From SIG565 sp045594065 (GTDB lineage Bacteria; Bacillota; Clostridia; Oscillospirales; Acutalibacteraceae): a stretch of 51,988 bases of DNA. The translations under genes and the position numbers were made by a program. The notes under the pieces are model-generated. The model saw only the letters and a list, made by a program, of their open reading frames with translations, had not been told where the DNA came from and made no database searches. The stretch lies in assembly GCA_045594065.1 (NCBI GenBank), contig JAZNXU010000045.1, positions 1 through 51,988 of the forward strand, in the 5' to 3' direction. Below are positions 29,911 through 39,191 of this stretch, piece by piece (within the stretch, counting starts at the first letter, position 1; each line of letters opens with the position of its first letter).

Positions 29911-31620
29911 ATGTACACTGAGATTTTCAATAAATGGCTTAACAACGCTACAGAGGATAAAGACTTGATTGCGGAACTTGAAGCAATAAAGAATTCTTCT
30001 GAAGAGATTTCCGATCGTTTTTATACTGAGCTTGAATTTGGCACTGCTGGGCTTAGAGGCATTATTGGTGCCGGCACCAACAGAATGAATGTTTATACTG
30101 TAGGTCGCGCTTCACAGGCACTGGCTGAATATATTAACTCTGTAACTGATGACGGTAAGATTGCCATTGCTTATGACAGCCGTATTAAATCAGTGCTTTT
30201 CGCTGAAACTGCAGCACGAGTTATCGCCGCAAGCGGAGTAAAGGTATATTTATATGAAAAATTAATGCCCACCCCTATGCTTTCTTTCGCTGTACGAGAG
30301 CTGAAATGCGATGCGGGCATTGTTATTACTGCGAGTCATAATCCCGCAAAATACAACGGTTATAAAGCCTACGGCGCTGACGGTTGCCAGCTTCCTCCCG
30401 ATGCAGCACAATCGGTTTTAGAGCGTATGTCAAAAATCGATTATTTTAACGATGTAAAATTTGGAAGCTTCGATGAGCTGCTTGAAAGCGGTAAAATTGA
30501 ATATATAGGTCAAAATATTATTGATGCATACTTAGATGAAGTTCAAAAGCAGTCCTTTGCCGATGAAAGCTATAATTTACCTGATTTTTCGGTAATATAT
30601 ACCCCATTACACGGCACGGGAAATAAGCCTGTTCGTGCTATTCTTGACAGAGTTGGAATTAAAAATGTAACAATTGTGCCTGAACAGGAGAATCCGGACG
30701 GTAACTTCCCCACTTGCCCATATCCGAATCCTGAAATTCGTCAGCCATTTGAAATTGCCCTTGAGCTTTCTAAAACCGTAAAAGCTGATTTAATTCTTGC
30801 TACCGACCCTGATGCAGACCGTGTTGGTATTGCCGTGCTAAAAGACGGTGATGCTACACTCGTTTCTGGTAACGATGTAGGAGTATTATTGCTTAATTAC
30901 ATTTTCGAACGCCGTACAGAACTCGGTATTATGCCTAAAAATCCTGTTGCAATTAAAACTATTGTTACTACTGAGGTTTGCGCCGAAATTGCAAAGGAAT
31001 ATGACTGTAATTTGATAAATGTTTTAACGGGCTTTAAGTTCATAGGCGAGCAGATTGCTTTGCTAGAAGAAAAAGGCGAAGAGAACCGTTATATATTTGG
31101 TTTTGAGGAAAGCTACGGATATCTGCCCGGTACCTATGTAAGAGATAAGGATGCTGTTGTAGCTGCAATGATGATTTGTGAGATGGCTGCATATTATAAG
31201 AGCAAGGGTATGAGTCTGCTTGATAAGCTTGATTCTATATTTAAGAAGCACGGATATTTTTTGAACGCTCAAAAGAGCTTTGCTTTTGAGGGTCAATCAG
31301 GTATGATAGCTATGAAAAAACTAATGGATGACCTGAGAAATAATCCCCCAAGTGAGTTTGCTGGTAAAAAAATTGTGTCAATATTTGATTACGGTACTTC
31401 CCTATCCTACGATATTAAGAACGGAACACAGGATAAAATCGACCTACCAAAGTCAAATGTAATTGTGTACTTCTTAGAAGATTCCAGCAAGGTTGTTTTC
31501 AGACCTTCCGGCACCGAGCCAAAGGTTAAATTATATTTAGGCTGTGTTGACACACAGCGCGAGGAGGCAGCTGCTAAAATCGAAGCTATTATAACTGCCG
31601 CACAGAAAATCTTCGAATAA
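29911..31620 (+). CDS. Phosphoglucomutase/phosphomannomutase, alpha-PGM family
   Basis: 569 residues, the long Bacillota type (PgcA-like) that interconverts hexose-1- and hexose-6-phosphates for cell-wall and glycolipid synthesis. The phosphoserine loop TASHNPAKYNGYK is near residue 142, the metal loop ATDPDADRVG near 300, FGFEESYGYL near 395 and the phosphate-binding FRPSGTEPKVKLY near 530. The ribosome site AGGAGG is strong. A terminator on each side indicates a single-gene unit. Glucose versus mannose preference cannot be told. Confidence 0.94.
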   Translation: MYTEIFNKWLNNATEDKDLIAELEAIKNSSEEISDRFYTELEFGTAGLRGIIGAGTNRMNVYTVGRASQALAEYINSVTDDGKIAIAYDSRIKSVLFAETAARVIAASGVKVYLYEKLMPTPMLSFAVRELKCDAGIVITASHNPAKYNGYKAYGADGCQLPPDAAQSVLERMSKIDYFNDVKFGSFDELLESGKIEYIGQNIIDAYLDEVQKQSFADESYNLPDFSVIYTPLHGTGNKPVRAILDRVGIKNVTIVPEQENPDGNFPTCPYPNPEIRQPFEIALELSKTVKADLILATDPDADRVGIAVLKDGDATLVSGNDVGVLLLNYIFERRTELGIMPKNPVAIKTIVTTEVCAEIAKEYDCNLINVLTGFKFIGEQIALLEEKGEENRYIFGFEESYGYLPGTYVRDKDAVVAAMMICEMAAYYKSKGMSLLDKLDSIFKKHGYFLNAQKSFAFEGQSGMIAMKKLMDDLRNNPPSEFAGKKIVSIFDYGTSLSYDIKNGTQDKIDLPKSNVIVYFLEDSSKVVFRPSGTEPKVKLYLGCVDTQREEAAAKIEAIITAAQKIFE

Positions 31621-31636
31621 TTTTTAGCAAAATTAA

Positions 31637-31670
31637 AACCGCTTTTCATTGTGAAAAGCGGTTTTTTTGT
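31637..31670. terminator. Bidirectional terminator
   Basis: An 11-bp stem (31637-31647 with 31653-31663) and a 5-nt loop, with A residues before and T7 after. Shared by the convergent phosphoglucomutase and penicillin-binding protein genes. Confidence 0.88.
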
Positions 31671-33997
31671 TAGTTTGTAGCTGGTGCCTCAGGCGTGGCG
31701 GGTGCCGAAGTATCCGGAGTCTCAACATCAGGCGAAGTTGCCTGTTGTGGAGGCTCATACTTCCCTGTAGCCTTTTCGCCCTCGTGCGTGGTACACAGCG
31801 ACGGAACATTACTCTTACGATACCAGCCCTCTTTTCGGCTTGTGCATCCTTCGCGCGCAAGAAGTCCGGTTTCGGTACAGTAGTAGTGTGAAACGGAATA
31901 CTGACTGTCAGCAAAAGTCTTTACAGGTAATCCCGAGTGAATCTTCGACATAACTGCACCCCACATTACCTTTGCAGTAGTGCTCTGATTTACGCGTTGC
32001 AAGGTATCATAACCGCACCAAGAAGAAGCTACATAATACGGTGTTCCGCCGGTAAACCAGCAGTTCATATCATCGTTAGATGTACCGGTTTTAGCAAAAA
32101 TCTTCATATTAGAAACATATGAGCCTGCACCAGCACCTGTACCCTCAGAGCCATAAACAACATTCTGGAGCAGATGATTCATTACAGTCGCTGTATCCTC
32201 GCTCATTGCAACAGTTGGGTCGGGAGTTGATTCAAGGATTGTTTCATCACGCTGATTCGTTACCTTTAAATAGGTTGTAGGCTTGTAATAGATACCTCCG
32301 TTACCAAATGTAGCGTAAGCCGCCGCCTCTTGAAGCGTTGTAAGACCTGTGTTGGTACCACCCATTCCAAGCGATGCGTAGCTTGTGGCATCATTCTGAT
32401 TTAGCGATGTAAGACCTAGCATTTCTGTCAAGAACTGATAAGATTTAGGCAATGTCAGCTTTTCAACGAGCATCGTTGGGATTGTATTAGAGGATTTTTC
32501 AAGTGCATATTCGACTGTAATATCACCTAAAAATCTCTGTGGATACCAGTTGTTTGGCTTCCAGTTTGTGCCGTCACTATTCTTATAATTGTAAACATCG
32601 CGGTCGTTTACAATAGATGAATAGGTTATCATATTTGCTTCGATGGCGGGAGCATAAGCCGACATAGGTTTCATTGTAGAGCCCGGCTGTCTATAAGCGT
32701 TCGTAGCACGGTTGAATACAAGGTTGCCTGTCTTCTCACCGATACCTCCAACCATACCCTTGACATGACCTTCGTAGTCCATTACGACCATAGAGCCCTG
32801 TAACAACTGACCGTCTTTACCCTTGTAGGCATATTTAGTATCCTCATATACAGTTTCCATTGCAGATTGTATATTCGGGTCGAGTGTTGAGTAAATTTTA
32901 TAACCGCCGTTGTAGAAGTTAAGCTTTGCATGCTGTTCATCATATCCGTAAACATCCATAAGACCTTGAACAACTTCTTCGTATAGAGCGTCAACGAAAT
33001 ATGAATTAACTTCAACTTCACCGCTGCTGTTCTCTTCGGCAACAATTACTAAATCCTCGTCGTAAACTGCGGCATGCTCTTCTTCGGTAATATAGCCGAG
33101 TTCAAGCATTTTGTTAAGCACTGTTTGCCGACGTTGTTTGTTTTGCACAGGATTTTTATCAGGTCTGTACTGTTCGGGAGCTTTAACAATGGCAGCTAAA
33201 GCAGCGCACTCATTTAGAGTAAGCTCTTTCGTGGATTTTCCAAAATAATAGTTCGAAGCTACCTCTGAGCCGTACATACCGCCACCCATTGCAACGGTGT
33301 TAATGTAGCACTCAAGAATAACCTCTTTGGAATAATTACTTTCAAGCTCGCGGGCTCTCATAATCTCTCTTACCTTACGGCTTGGGCTTGTTGAATTATC
33401 TCCGGTAAGGTTTTTAACCAACTGTTGTGTTATGGTTGAGCCGCCCTGATTTGATGAATAAAAATTAAAGAAAAGGTTAGCAAAGGCAGAGAATGTACGC
33501 TTCCAGTCAACGCCGCCGTGGGTATTAAAGCGCTGGTCCTCAATCGCAATGTAGGCATTTTTTAGATTTTCGGGAATTTCGCCCTCAGCATCTGATGCCC
33601 AAATACGGTTATATTCACCGTGCAAGCGTGTGTCCTCTACCCAATTACCCTCAGTATTCTGATAGTAAATAGTTGTACTGAATTCAAGGTTAGCTAAATC
33701 GTAAAGATTTTCATTCATTGTTGCATCAACAAAATTAAATGCATAAATGATGAAAGCGCCGGCAATTATACAAACCGTAATAACTCCAACAAGGAACACC
33801 GACAGCAGCACCTTTAAAAATGCAGCCTTATTAAATTTCTTTTTCTTGCCGTCTTTTTTACCGTTATTATCTGCAGCATTTGCAGATTCTTCGGCATTAT
33901 CTGAAAAACTGTTTAAATCCACAATACTGTTTTCGTTTTCTTGAGTTTCCGTAATAGAATCTTCAAAAAACTCATTATCTTTTTCATTAAAATCCAT
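31670..33997 (-). CDS. Class A penicillin-binding protein (PBP1A type)
   Basis: 775 residues, bifunctional peptidoglycan glycosyltransferase and transpeptidase. A cytoplasmic acidic tail and Lys-rich stretch (about 1-60) precede one membrane helix (about 64-90). The GT51 domain shows IEDQRFNTHGGVD, GGSTITQQLVKNL and REIMRARELE. The transpeptidase domain shows the active serine in PGSTMKP, the SSN motif in KSSNTIP and KTGTSNDD. The C-terminal tail is Pro/Thr/Glu-rich and probably disordered. ATG 33997 (GGAGG, 7-nt spacing) is preferred over 34030. Confidence 0.95.
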   Translation of the reverse strand: MDFNEKDNEFFEDSITETQENENSIVDLNSFSDNAEESANAADNNGKKDGKKKKFNKAAFLKVLLSVFLVGVITVCIIAGAFIIYAFNFVDATMNENLYDLANLEFSTTIYYQNTEGNWVEDTRLHGEYNRIWASDAEGEIPENLKNAYIAIEDQRFNTHGGVDWKRTFSAFANLFFNFYSSNQGGSTITQQLVKNLTGDNSTSPSRKVREIMRARELESNYSKEVILECYINTVAMGGGMYGSEVASNYYFGKSTKELTLNECAALAAIVKAPEQYRPDKNPVQNKQRRQTVLNKMLELGYITEEEHAAVYDEDLVIVAEENSSGEVEVNSYFVDALYEEVVQGLMDVYGYDEQHAKLNFYNGGYKIYSTLDPNIQSAMETVYEDTKYAYKGKDGQLLQGSMVVMDYEGHVKGMVGGIGEKTGNLVFNRATNAYRQPGSTMKPMSAYAPAIEANMITYSSIVNDRDVYNYKNSDGTNWKPNNWYPQRFLGDITVEYALEKSSNTIPTMLVEKLTLPKSYQFLTEMLGLTSLNQNDATSYASLGMGGTNTGLTTLQEAAAYATFGNGGIYYKPTTYLKVTNQRDETILESTPDPTVAMSEDTATVMNHLLQNVVYGSEGTGAGAGSYVSNMKIFAKTGTSNDDMNCWFTGGTPYYVASSWCGYDTLQRVNQSTTAKVMWGAVMSKIHSGLPVKTFADSQYSVSHYYCTETGLLAREGCTSRKEGWYRKSNVPSLCTTHEGEKATGKYEPPQQATSPDVETPDTSAPATPEAPATN

Positions 33998-34054
33998 AGA
34001 ATTACCTCCGTTCTTAAACGGTATAATCACCGCCTAATATGGCAGTTTACAATC

Positions 34055-34063
34055 ATTATACCA
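34055..34063 (-). promoter_or_regulatory. Extended -10 promoter of the penicillin-binding protein gene
   Basis: Minus-strand TGGTATAAT, a consensus -10 with the TGn extension, about 60 bp before the ATG. No good -35 lies at the right distance. Confidence 0.45.
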
Positions 34064-34138
34064 TATTTTTCAAAAAAGTGGGTTACAATTTTTTAATAAT
34101 TTACTAAAATCCGTTAAAACTAAATTATGGTGATTATT

Positions 34139-34438
34139 TTGAAAAGGAAATACACAATATTTGCTTTACTATGTTTAATAGTGATTTTACTGCTTATCTA
34201 CCGCTATTTCAGCGAAAAAATGAGTCAGGCTGAAATTAAAAATTCAGTCAATAATAACTATACGCTAATTAGTATTAACAATTCCGTACGACTTTATCGC
34301 GATGATATTTTAATTCAGATTTATGATAATATTAATCCAAATGCACTTCCACTCACCGACCAAGACAATCTGAGAAGCGGTATAAAGCTCAATAGTGTAA
34401 ACGAAGCCCAGCAGCTGATAGAAGATTTTGACGGATAA
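34139..34438 (+). CDS. Small single-pass membrane protein, function unknown
   Basis: 99 residues from TTG 34139, which has GGTGA 5 nt upstream. An ATG at 34127 has no ribosome site. A basic start (KRKY) and one membrane helix (about 5-23) are followed by a small extracytoplasmic domain (about 45-99) ending LPLTDQDNLRSGIKL and LIEDFDG. That last domain reminds me of the C-terminal part of BofC-like sporulation proteins, but this is a weak impression. It stands alone before the DUF4364 gene, which has its own promoter. Confidence 0.65.
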   Translation: MKRKYTIFALLCLIVILLLIYRYFSEKMSQAEIKNSVNNNYTLISINNSVRLYRDDILIQIYDNINPNALPLTDQDNLRSGIKLNSVNEAQQLIEDFDG

Positions 34439-34450
34439 ACTTTAAAATAC

Positions 34451-34479
34451 TTGAAAAAATGTGATTTCCCCTGTATAAT
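34451..34479 (+). promoter_or_regulatory. Promoter of the DUF4364 gene
   Basis: TTGAAA (34451-34456) and TATAAT (34474-34479) with a 17-bp spacer, 29 bp before the ATG. Confidence 0.8.
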
Positions 34480-34508
34480 AAATAATAGTTTATTAAGGCG
34501 GTGAAATT

Positions 34509-35060
34509 ATGCAATTTGATGCTGTGTCTGCCGGCGTTTCACACGGTGGACTCGTAAATACAACCGAAATTAAGGTTTTAATTTGTTATATCCTTAAATC
34601 CGTCAAGGAGCCCGTACCTGCGAGCAAGCTGTGCGAGGTGCTGTACTATGACGGTATTGCCAATAACTTTGAAGTAAGTGATTGTATTGAATCACTTATT
34701 AAAAACGGAAATATTATTTGTGTTGACGAAAACGAACAGACCTACACCACTACAGCCAGCGGAAATAATGTTGCCGATACTCTTAAAGCCACTGTTCCCC
34801 TCTCCGTTAGAGAGAAAGCGTGCAAGAGCACGCTTAAAATGATAGCTGATATACGAAACGCCAAGGAGACCGACATAAGCATTGTAAGACAAGGTGAAAA
34901 CACCTTTATCACCTGCTCGGCTCTCGATAACGGCAACCCTGTTATGAGCGTTCAGTTGCTCGTTTCTGATGAATCGCAAGCAGTAAGCATAAAAAATAAA
35001 TTTCTCGAAAATCCAGCCGAGATTTATTCAAAAATTATCGACCTATTCACTGAAAAATAA
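34509..35060 (+). CDS. DUF4364 family protein
   Basis: 183 residues of the DUF4364 family, common in Clostridia and of unknown function. The N-terminal half (about 15-85) looks like a winged-helix domain (TEIKVLICYILKSV, then SDCIESLIKNGNI and a short wing), so DNA binding is plausible. The C-terminal half is an alpha/beta domain with no recognised active site. Ribosome site GGCGGTG. Monocistronic between its promoter and a strong terminator. Confidence 0.82.
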   Translation: MQFDAVSAGVSHGGLVNTTEIKVLICYILKSVKEPVPASKLCEVLYYDGIANNFEVSDCIESLIKNGNIICVDENEQTYTTTASGNNVADTLKATVPLSVREKACKSTLKMIADIRNAKETDISIVRQGENTFITCSALDNGNPVMSVQLLVSDESQAVSIKNKFLENPAEIYSKIIDLFTEK

Positions 35061-35096
35061 AATAAGCACGGTGTTTAAACCGTGCTTATTTTTTTA
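35061..35096. terminator. Strong terminator between the DUF4364 gene and murC
   Basis: A perfect 12-bp stem (35061-35072 with 35079-35090), 6-nt loop, then T7. It also precedes the murC stop at 35094, so it is probably shared by both strands. Confidence 0.92.
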
Positions 35097-36464
35097 TTTT
35101 AATTTTTCTATTATTATGTGGTCGGCTTTGTAGATATCGCCGCCGCCCATTGAAATTACAAGGTCACCCTCACCAGCAATTTCAATTACAGTGTTAGCAA
35201 CATCGTCCAAGGTCTCGACAACAGTGCAATCATTAAGACCTTTTGCAATATCCTCTGAGCTGATACCGTAGGAATTAACCTCGCGCGAGCCCATAATCGG
35301 GGTTAAAATAACCTTATCAGCAATGCTGAGCGCTTCTATAAATTCATCCTTAAGCAGTGCTGTTCGTGAAAATGTAAACGGTTGAAAAACCGCAATAACG
35401 CGGTTATAGCTGAGTGCTTTTGCCGCATTAAGAGTTGCTTTTATTTCGGTGGGATGGTGGGCGTAGTCATCTGCTAAAATAAAGCCATTATATTCGCCTA
35501 AAAATTCAAAACGCCTGCCCGCTCCGGTAAATTGCTCTAGAGCTGATTTGATGCCCTCGGCGCTAACGCCCAAAAAATCACAAACAGCTATTGCTGCAAG
35601 CGCATTGTATATGTTATGCTTACCCGGAACGCGAAGTTCAATATCAACTAAAAACTTGCCATTATTGTAAACCTTAAAAGCATAGCCGAATTTTGAGGGC
35701 TTCGCATCGGCTGCGAAATAGTTGTTGCTTTTGCTGAAACCGAAAGTAATCTTGTGTAAACAATTTGCGGCGGCTTTAACCGATAATTCGTCATCACCGT
35801 TTAAGAATACCGTTTTTGCCATTGAAATAAACTTTGTAAAAGACAGCACAAGATTATCCATAGTTTTAAAATAATCAAGGTGGTCGTTATCGATATTCAG
35901 CAGTACCGCAATATCAGGTGACATTTGCAAAAAAGTATCAACAAACTCGCAGGACTCACAAACCATAAGCTCTGATTTGCCTGCAATTCCATTCGAATTA
36001 ATAAGCGGAAGCTTGCCACCGATAACTGCTGTAGGGTCGTACTTGTTTAAATAAAGAATTTGTGTTATCATAGAGGTGGTGGAGGTTTTGCCGTGTGTGC
36101 CGCTAACACCGATAACATTATCATACTTGCGGGTTAGCGCACCAAGCAGATGTGATCGCTCCATTGTTGGAATACCTAATCTGTCTGCTTCGACAAGCTC
36201 AGGATTGTCTTTTGAAATTGCGGCAGAATAAACGATGAGCTCTGCACCATGCACATTCTCAGCGTTATGACCCATATTCACCTTAATGCCAAGATTCAAA
36301 ATTCTTTTTAGCGGGTCGCTCATATTATTATCAGACCCAGTAAGTTCATAACCCTTACTGTGCAGAATTTCAGCAAGCGGACACATACCGCTGCCGCCTA
36401 TACCAATCATATGAACACGCTTAACGCTGTCTATTATTTTATCTTCTTCTCTTAGATTTTTCAT
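35094..36464 (-). CDS. murC: UDP-N-acetylmuramate-L-alanine ligase
   Basis: 456 residues, the usual MurC length. Adds L-alanine to UDP-MurNAc with ATP in the cytoplasm. HMIGIGGSGMCPLAEIL (about 18-34) is the UDP-binding loop, GVSGTHGKTSTTSM the P-loop and LADDYAHHPTE the conserved C-terminal segment. ATG 36464 follows GGGGGA with 6-nt spacing; an in-frame ATG at 36521 would add 19 unneeded residues. Divergent from cca. Confidence 0.95.
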   Translation of the reverse strand: MKNLREEDKIIDSVKRVHMIGIGGSGMCPLAEILHSKGYELTGSDNNMSDPLKRILNLGIKVNMGHNAENVHGAELIVYSAAISKDNPELVEADRLGIPTMERSHLLGALTRKYDNVIGVSGTHGKTSTTSMITQILYLNKYDPTAVIGGKLPLINSNGIAGKSELMVCESCEFVDTFLQMSPDIAVLLNIDNDHLDYFKTMDNLVLSFTKFISMAKTVFLNGDDELSVKAAANCLHKITFGFSKSNNYFAADAKPSKFGYAFKVYNNGKFLVDIELRVPGKHNIYNALAAIAVCDFLGVSAEGIKSALEQFTGAGRRFEFLGEYNGFILADDYAHHPTEIKATLNAAKALSYNRVIAVFQPFTFSRTALLKDEFIEALSIADKVILTPIMGSREVNSYGISSEDIAKGLNDCTVVETLDDVANTVIEIAGEGDLVISMGGGDIYKADHIIIEKLK

Positions 36465-36545
36465 TACAAGTCCCCCTGTCATATTTAATATTATATTACT
36501 AAACGCAAAATAAATAAACAATTATTTTACGAAAAGAGGTAAAAT

Positions 36546-37715
36546 ATGTTAGAAATTCCTCAAAACATCAAGAAAATTATATCAGTTTTGGAAACTAACG
36601 GCTATGAGGCATACATTGTTGGCGGTGCCGTACGCGATGCTCTGTTAGGCAAAACTCCAGATGATTATGATATTACAACCTCCTGCCCGCCTGAAAAAGT
36701 GATTAATTTTTTTGAGAAAACTATCCCGACAGGAATAAAACACGGAACAGTGAGTGTTATTATTGACGGCATTATTACAGAGGTTACAACCTACCGCATT
36801 GACGGTGATTATTTTAATCATCGTTCGCCTGAAAGTGTAAAATTCACTGAAAATCTTGAATACGATTTGTCGCGTAGGGATTTCACGGTAAACGCAATGG
36901 CATACAATGAAAAGACAGGAATTATAGACCTGTTTGACAGCAGACAAGATCTAAAAAACAAGATAATTAGAACGGTTGGTGACCCTGAACGAAGATTTAA
37001 CGAAGATGCCTTAAGAATTTTGCGGGCATTTCGCTTTGCATCTCAATTAGGTTTTGATATAGAAAATGCGACCAACTGTGCTGCAAATAGATGTTCTAAT
37101 CGACTTTTTGATATAAGTGGTGAGAGAATATTTACAGAGCTGTCAAAATCTCTACTCGGCGAAAAGCCTGAAGTATTAGAGGATTTTATTAACTCAGCGG
37201 GGCTTGCTTGTATCAACACAAATAAAGCGGCGAAATTTAAGCTAATAAAATTGCTTCCAAAACAGCTGCCTATTCGACTTTTTAGCTTTATTGCATTAAC
37301 TGATGCTGACGCCGAAAAATTAGCTAATAGGCTTAAATTTAGCAATAATTTAAAACGCCACATTGATTATCTTACACTTCTTAATGATCAGTTCAATAAA
37401 TATGATAGGAATACTCTTAAAAGAATGCTGAATTTATCGTCTGCAGACGCCGTGTATGACCTTTTAATCTTTAAAGCTATTATTTGCGGATATGATACAA
37501 AAAAACACATAAACGAACTCGATACTATCTTAAAGAACAATGAAGCCTATAATATTTCAATGCTTAAAATTAGCGGTGAAGATATAAAATCACTCGGTTA
37601 TTTTGGAAAAGAAATCGGAAATATATTAAAATGGCTTTTAGATCTCTGTATTGCCGAGCCGAAGCTAAACACAAAGGAATCTCTGTTGCGACTAATTCAA
37701 ACTGAATACAAGTAA
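36546..37715 (+). CDS. cca: CCA tRNA nucleotidyltransferase
   Basis: 389-residue class II nucleotidyltransferase that builds or repairs the CCA end of tRNAs. Nucleotidyl-transfer motif GGAVRDALLGKTPDDYD with the DxD carboxylates at about 25-41, SRRDFTVNAMAY near 108, the EDALRILRAFRFA helix near 160, then a helical tRNA-binding body. No HD domain is evident. The ribosome site is AGAGGT. A terminator separates it from dpaA. Confidence 0.93.
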   Translation: MLEIPQNIKKIISVLETNGYEAYIVGGAVRDALLGKTPDDYDITTSCPPEKVINFFEKTIPTGIKHGTVSVIIDGIITEVTTYRIDGDYFNHRSPESVKFTENLEYDLSRRDFTVNAMAYNEKTGIIDLFDSRQDLKNKIIRTVGDPERRFNEDALRILRAFRFASQLGFDIENATNCAANRCSNRLFDISGERIFTELSKSLLGEKPEVLEDFINSAGLACINTNKAAKFKLIKLLPKQLPIRLFSFIALTDADAEKLANRLKFSNNLKRHIDYLTLLNDQFNKYDRNTLKRMLNLSSADAVYDLLIFKAIICGYDTKKHINELDTILKNNEAYNISMLKISGEDIKSLGYFGKEIGNILKWLLDLCIAEPKLNTKESLLRLIQTEYK

Positions 37716-37729
37716 CTAAAAGGTTAAAG

Positions 37730-37770
37730 CGCCATAAAATGTATTAAGCATTTATGGCGTTTTAATTTTT
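37730..37770 (+). terminator. Terminator of cca
   Basis: CGCCATAAA (37730-37738) pairs with TTTATGGCG (37751-37759), with an ATG/CAT extension and one bulge, followed by TTTTAATTTTT. Confidence 0.85.
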
Positions 37771-37785
37771 TGTGTGGTGAATAAT

Positions 37786-38595
37786 TTGAATATTGTTGTT
37801 TTAGGCGGTGACAAACGCCAAATATATTTGACAGAAAATTTGAAAATTAAAGGACACAACACAGAACATATCGTTACAGCTAAAAATTTGAAAGAAAAGA
37901 TTAAAGCAAGTGAGGTTATAATTCTTCCATTACCGGCCACCAAGGATAAAATTACGGTATTTAACACGATTACCGATGATAAAATTTATATATCGGATTT
38001 AAGAGAATATATAAACGACCAAGTCATTCTTACCTGCAAGCTGAACTTTCAAGATAAGAAATGCATAGACTACAGCACACTTGACAGCTTTGCAATTAAA
38101 AACGCAGTACCAACTGCCGAGGGCGCAATAGCTTTAGCAATTTACAACAGCGAAAAAACTATTTTCGGCAGCAAGTGTCTTGTTATCGGAAACGGTAGAA
38201 TCGGTAAGATTCTATCTCAAATGTTGAAACAACTTGGCGCCGATGTTACGGTAAGCGCGAGAAAAGATGTTGATATTTGCTTTATTGAAGCCTTTAATAT
38301 GAAAAGCATTAAAACAGCCGAAATAAACTCGGTTGCCGATCAATTTGATTTTATATTTAATACTGTAGATTTTCCCGTAATTGACAGTGTATTTCTACGG
38401 CGTTGCAAGCAGACAGCAGTACTAATGGAGCTTGCCTCGCATCCGGGAGGTATCAGCGGAGAAAGAGAAATTGCCAAATGCAAAATTATAAATGCCCAAG
38501 GGTTACCCGGAAAATACTCCCCTATTACGGCTGCAGAAATTTTAACAGATACTGTTTTAACAATCATATCTTCCCAAAAAGGAGAAATTTTATGA
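37786..38595 (+). CDS. dpaA: Dipicolinate synthase subunit A
   Basis: 269 residues from TTG 37786, which has GGTGA at a good distance; GTG codons at 37774 and 37777 lack a ribosome site. NIVVLGGDKRQ at the N-terminus and a second Rossmann motif VIGNGRIGKILSQML near residue 132 mark SpoVFA. With DpaB it oxidises dihydrodipicolinate to dipicolinate in the mother cell for the spore core. In B. subtilis the pair is under sigma-K. The stop overlaps the dpaB start (ATGA). Confidence 0.93.
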   Translation: MNIVVLGGDKRQIYLTENLKIKGHNTEHIVTAKNLKEKIKASEVIILPLPATKDKITVFNTITDDKIYISDLREYINDQVILTCKLNFQDKKCIDYSTLDSFAIKNAVPTAEGAIALAIYNSEKTIFGSKCLVIGNGRIGKILSQMLKQLGADVTVSARKDVDICFIEAFNMKSIKTAEINSVADQFDFIFNTVDFPVIDSVFLRRCKQTAVLMELASHPGGISGEREIAKCKIINAQGLPGKYSPITAAEILTDTVLTIISSQKGEIL

Positions 38596-39167
38596 AAGGA
38601 ATAACTGTGGGCTTCGCGTTATGTGGTTCTTTTTGTACCATTGCCGAAGTCACCGTTCAGATAAAAGCACTAATCGATTCTGGCTATAAAATTATACCGA
38701 TTATGTCGCCTATCGTTTATTCTACCGATAATCGCTTTAATAAGGCGGCAGAATTAAGAGAAAGAATCGAAAATTTATGCGGTAATAAGATAATACACAC
38801 TATAGAGGGGGCTGAGCCAATCGGTCCTAAAAAATTACTCGATGTACTAATTGTCGCGCCCTGTACGGGAAATACACTAGCAAAATTGGCAAACGGAATT
38901 ACCGACACCTCGGTTACGATGGCAGTTAAGGCGCATTTGAGAAACGGAAGACCGGTAGTTATTGCTCCTGCTACAAATGACGGTCTTTCTGCATCCGCCC
39001 AAAACATAGGCAGACTGCTTAACTGTAAAAATATATATTTCGTACCGTATGGTCAGGATGACGCTATCGGGAAGCCCACCTCTTTAATTGCTGATTTCAC
39101 TCAAATACCAAAAACTGTAAATTTTGCACTCGAAGGTAAACAAATACAGCCATTGTTAATAAAATAG
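38592..39167 (+). CDS. dpaB: Dipicolinate synthase subunit B
   Basis: 191-residue SpoVFB flavoprotein-fold subunit. VGFALCGSFCTIAE at 5-18, then APCTGNTLAKLANGITDT with AVKAHLRNGRPVVIAPATND. ATG 38592 overlaps the dpaA stop and has GGAG 8 nt upstream; a longer in-frame extension back to 38403 lies inside dpaA and is rejected. It marks this organism as making calcium-dipicolinate spores by the SpoVF route rather than through EtfA. Confidence 0.93.
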   Translation: MKGITVGFALCGSFCTIAEVTVQIKALIDSGYKIIPIMSPIVYSTDNRFNKAAELRERIENLCGNKIIHTIEGAEPIGPKKLLDVLIVAPCTGNTLAKLANGITDTSVTMAVKAHLRNGRPVVIAPATNDGLSASAQNIGRLLNCKNIYFVPYGQDDAIGKPTSLIADFTQIPKTVNFALEGKQIQPLLIK

Positions 39168-39190
39168 ACCGCAATTTTGCGGTCTATTTT
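39166..39190. terminator. Terminator between dpaB and addA
   Basis: AGACCGCA (39166-39173) pairs with TGCGGTCT (39178-39185) around a 4-nt loop, followed by ATTTTT. It includes the dpaB stop and lies next to the addA stop at 39192. Confidence 0.82.
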
Positions 39191-39191
39191 T

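Noticed and set aside
38403..38591. N-terminal extension of dpaB
   Set aside because: It overlaps dpaA for about 190 bp in another frame; the ATGA overlap at 38592 with a ribosome site is the expected start.
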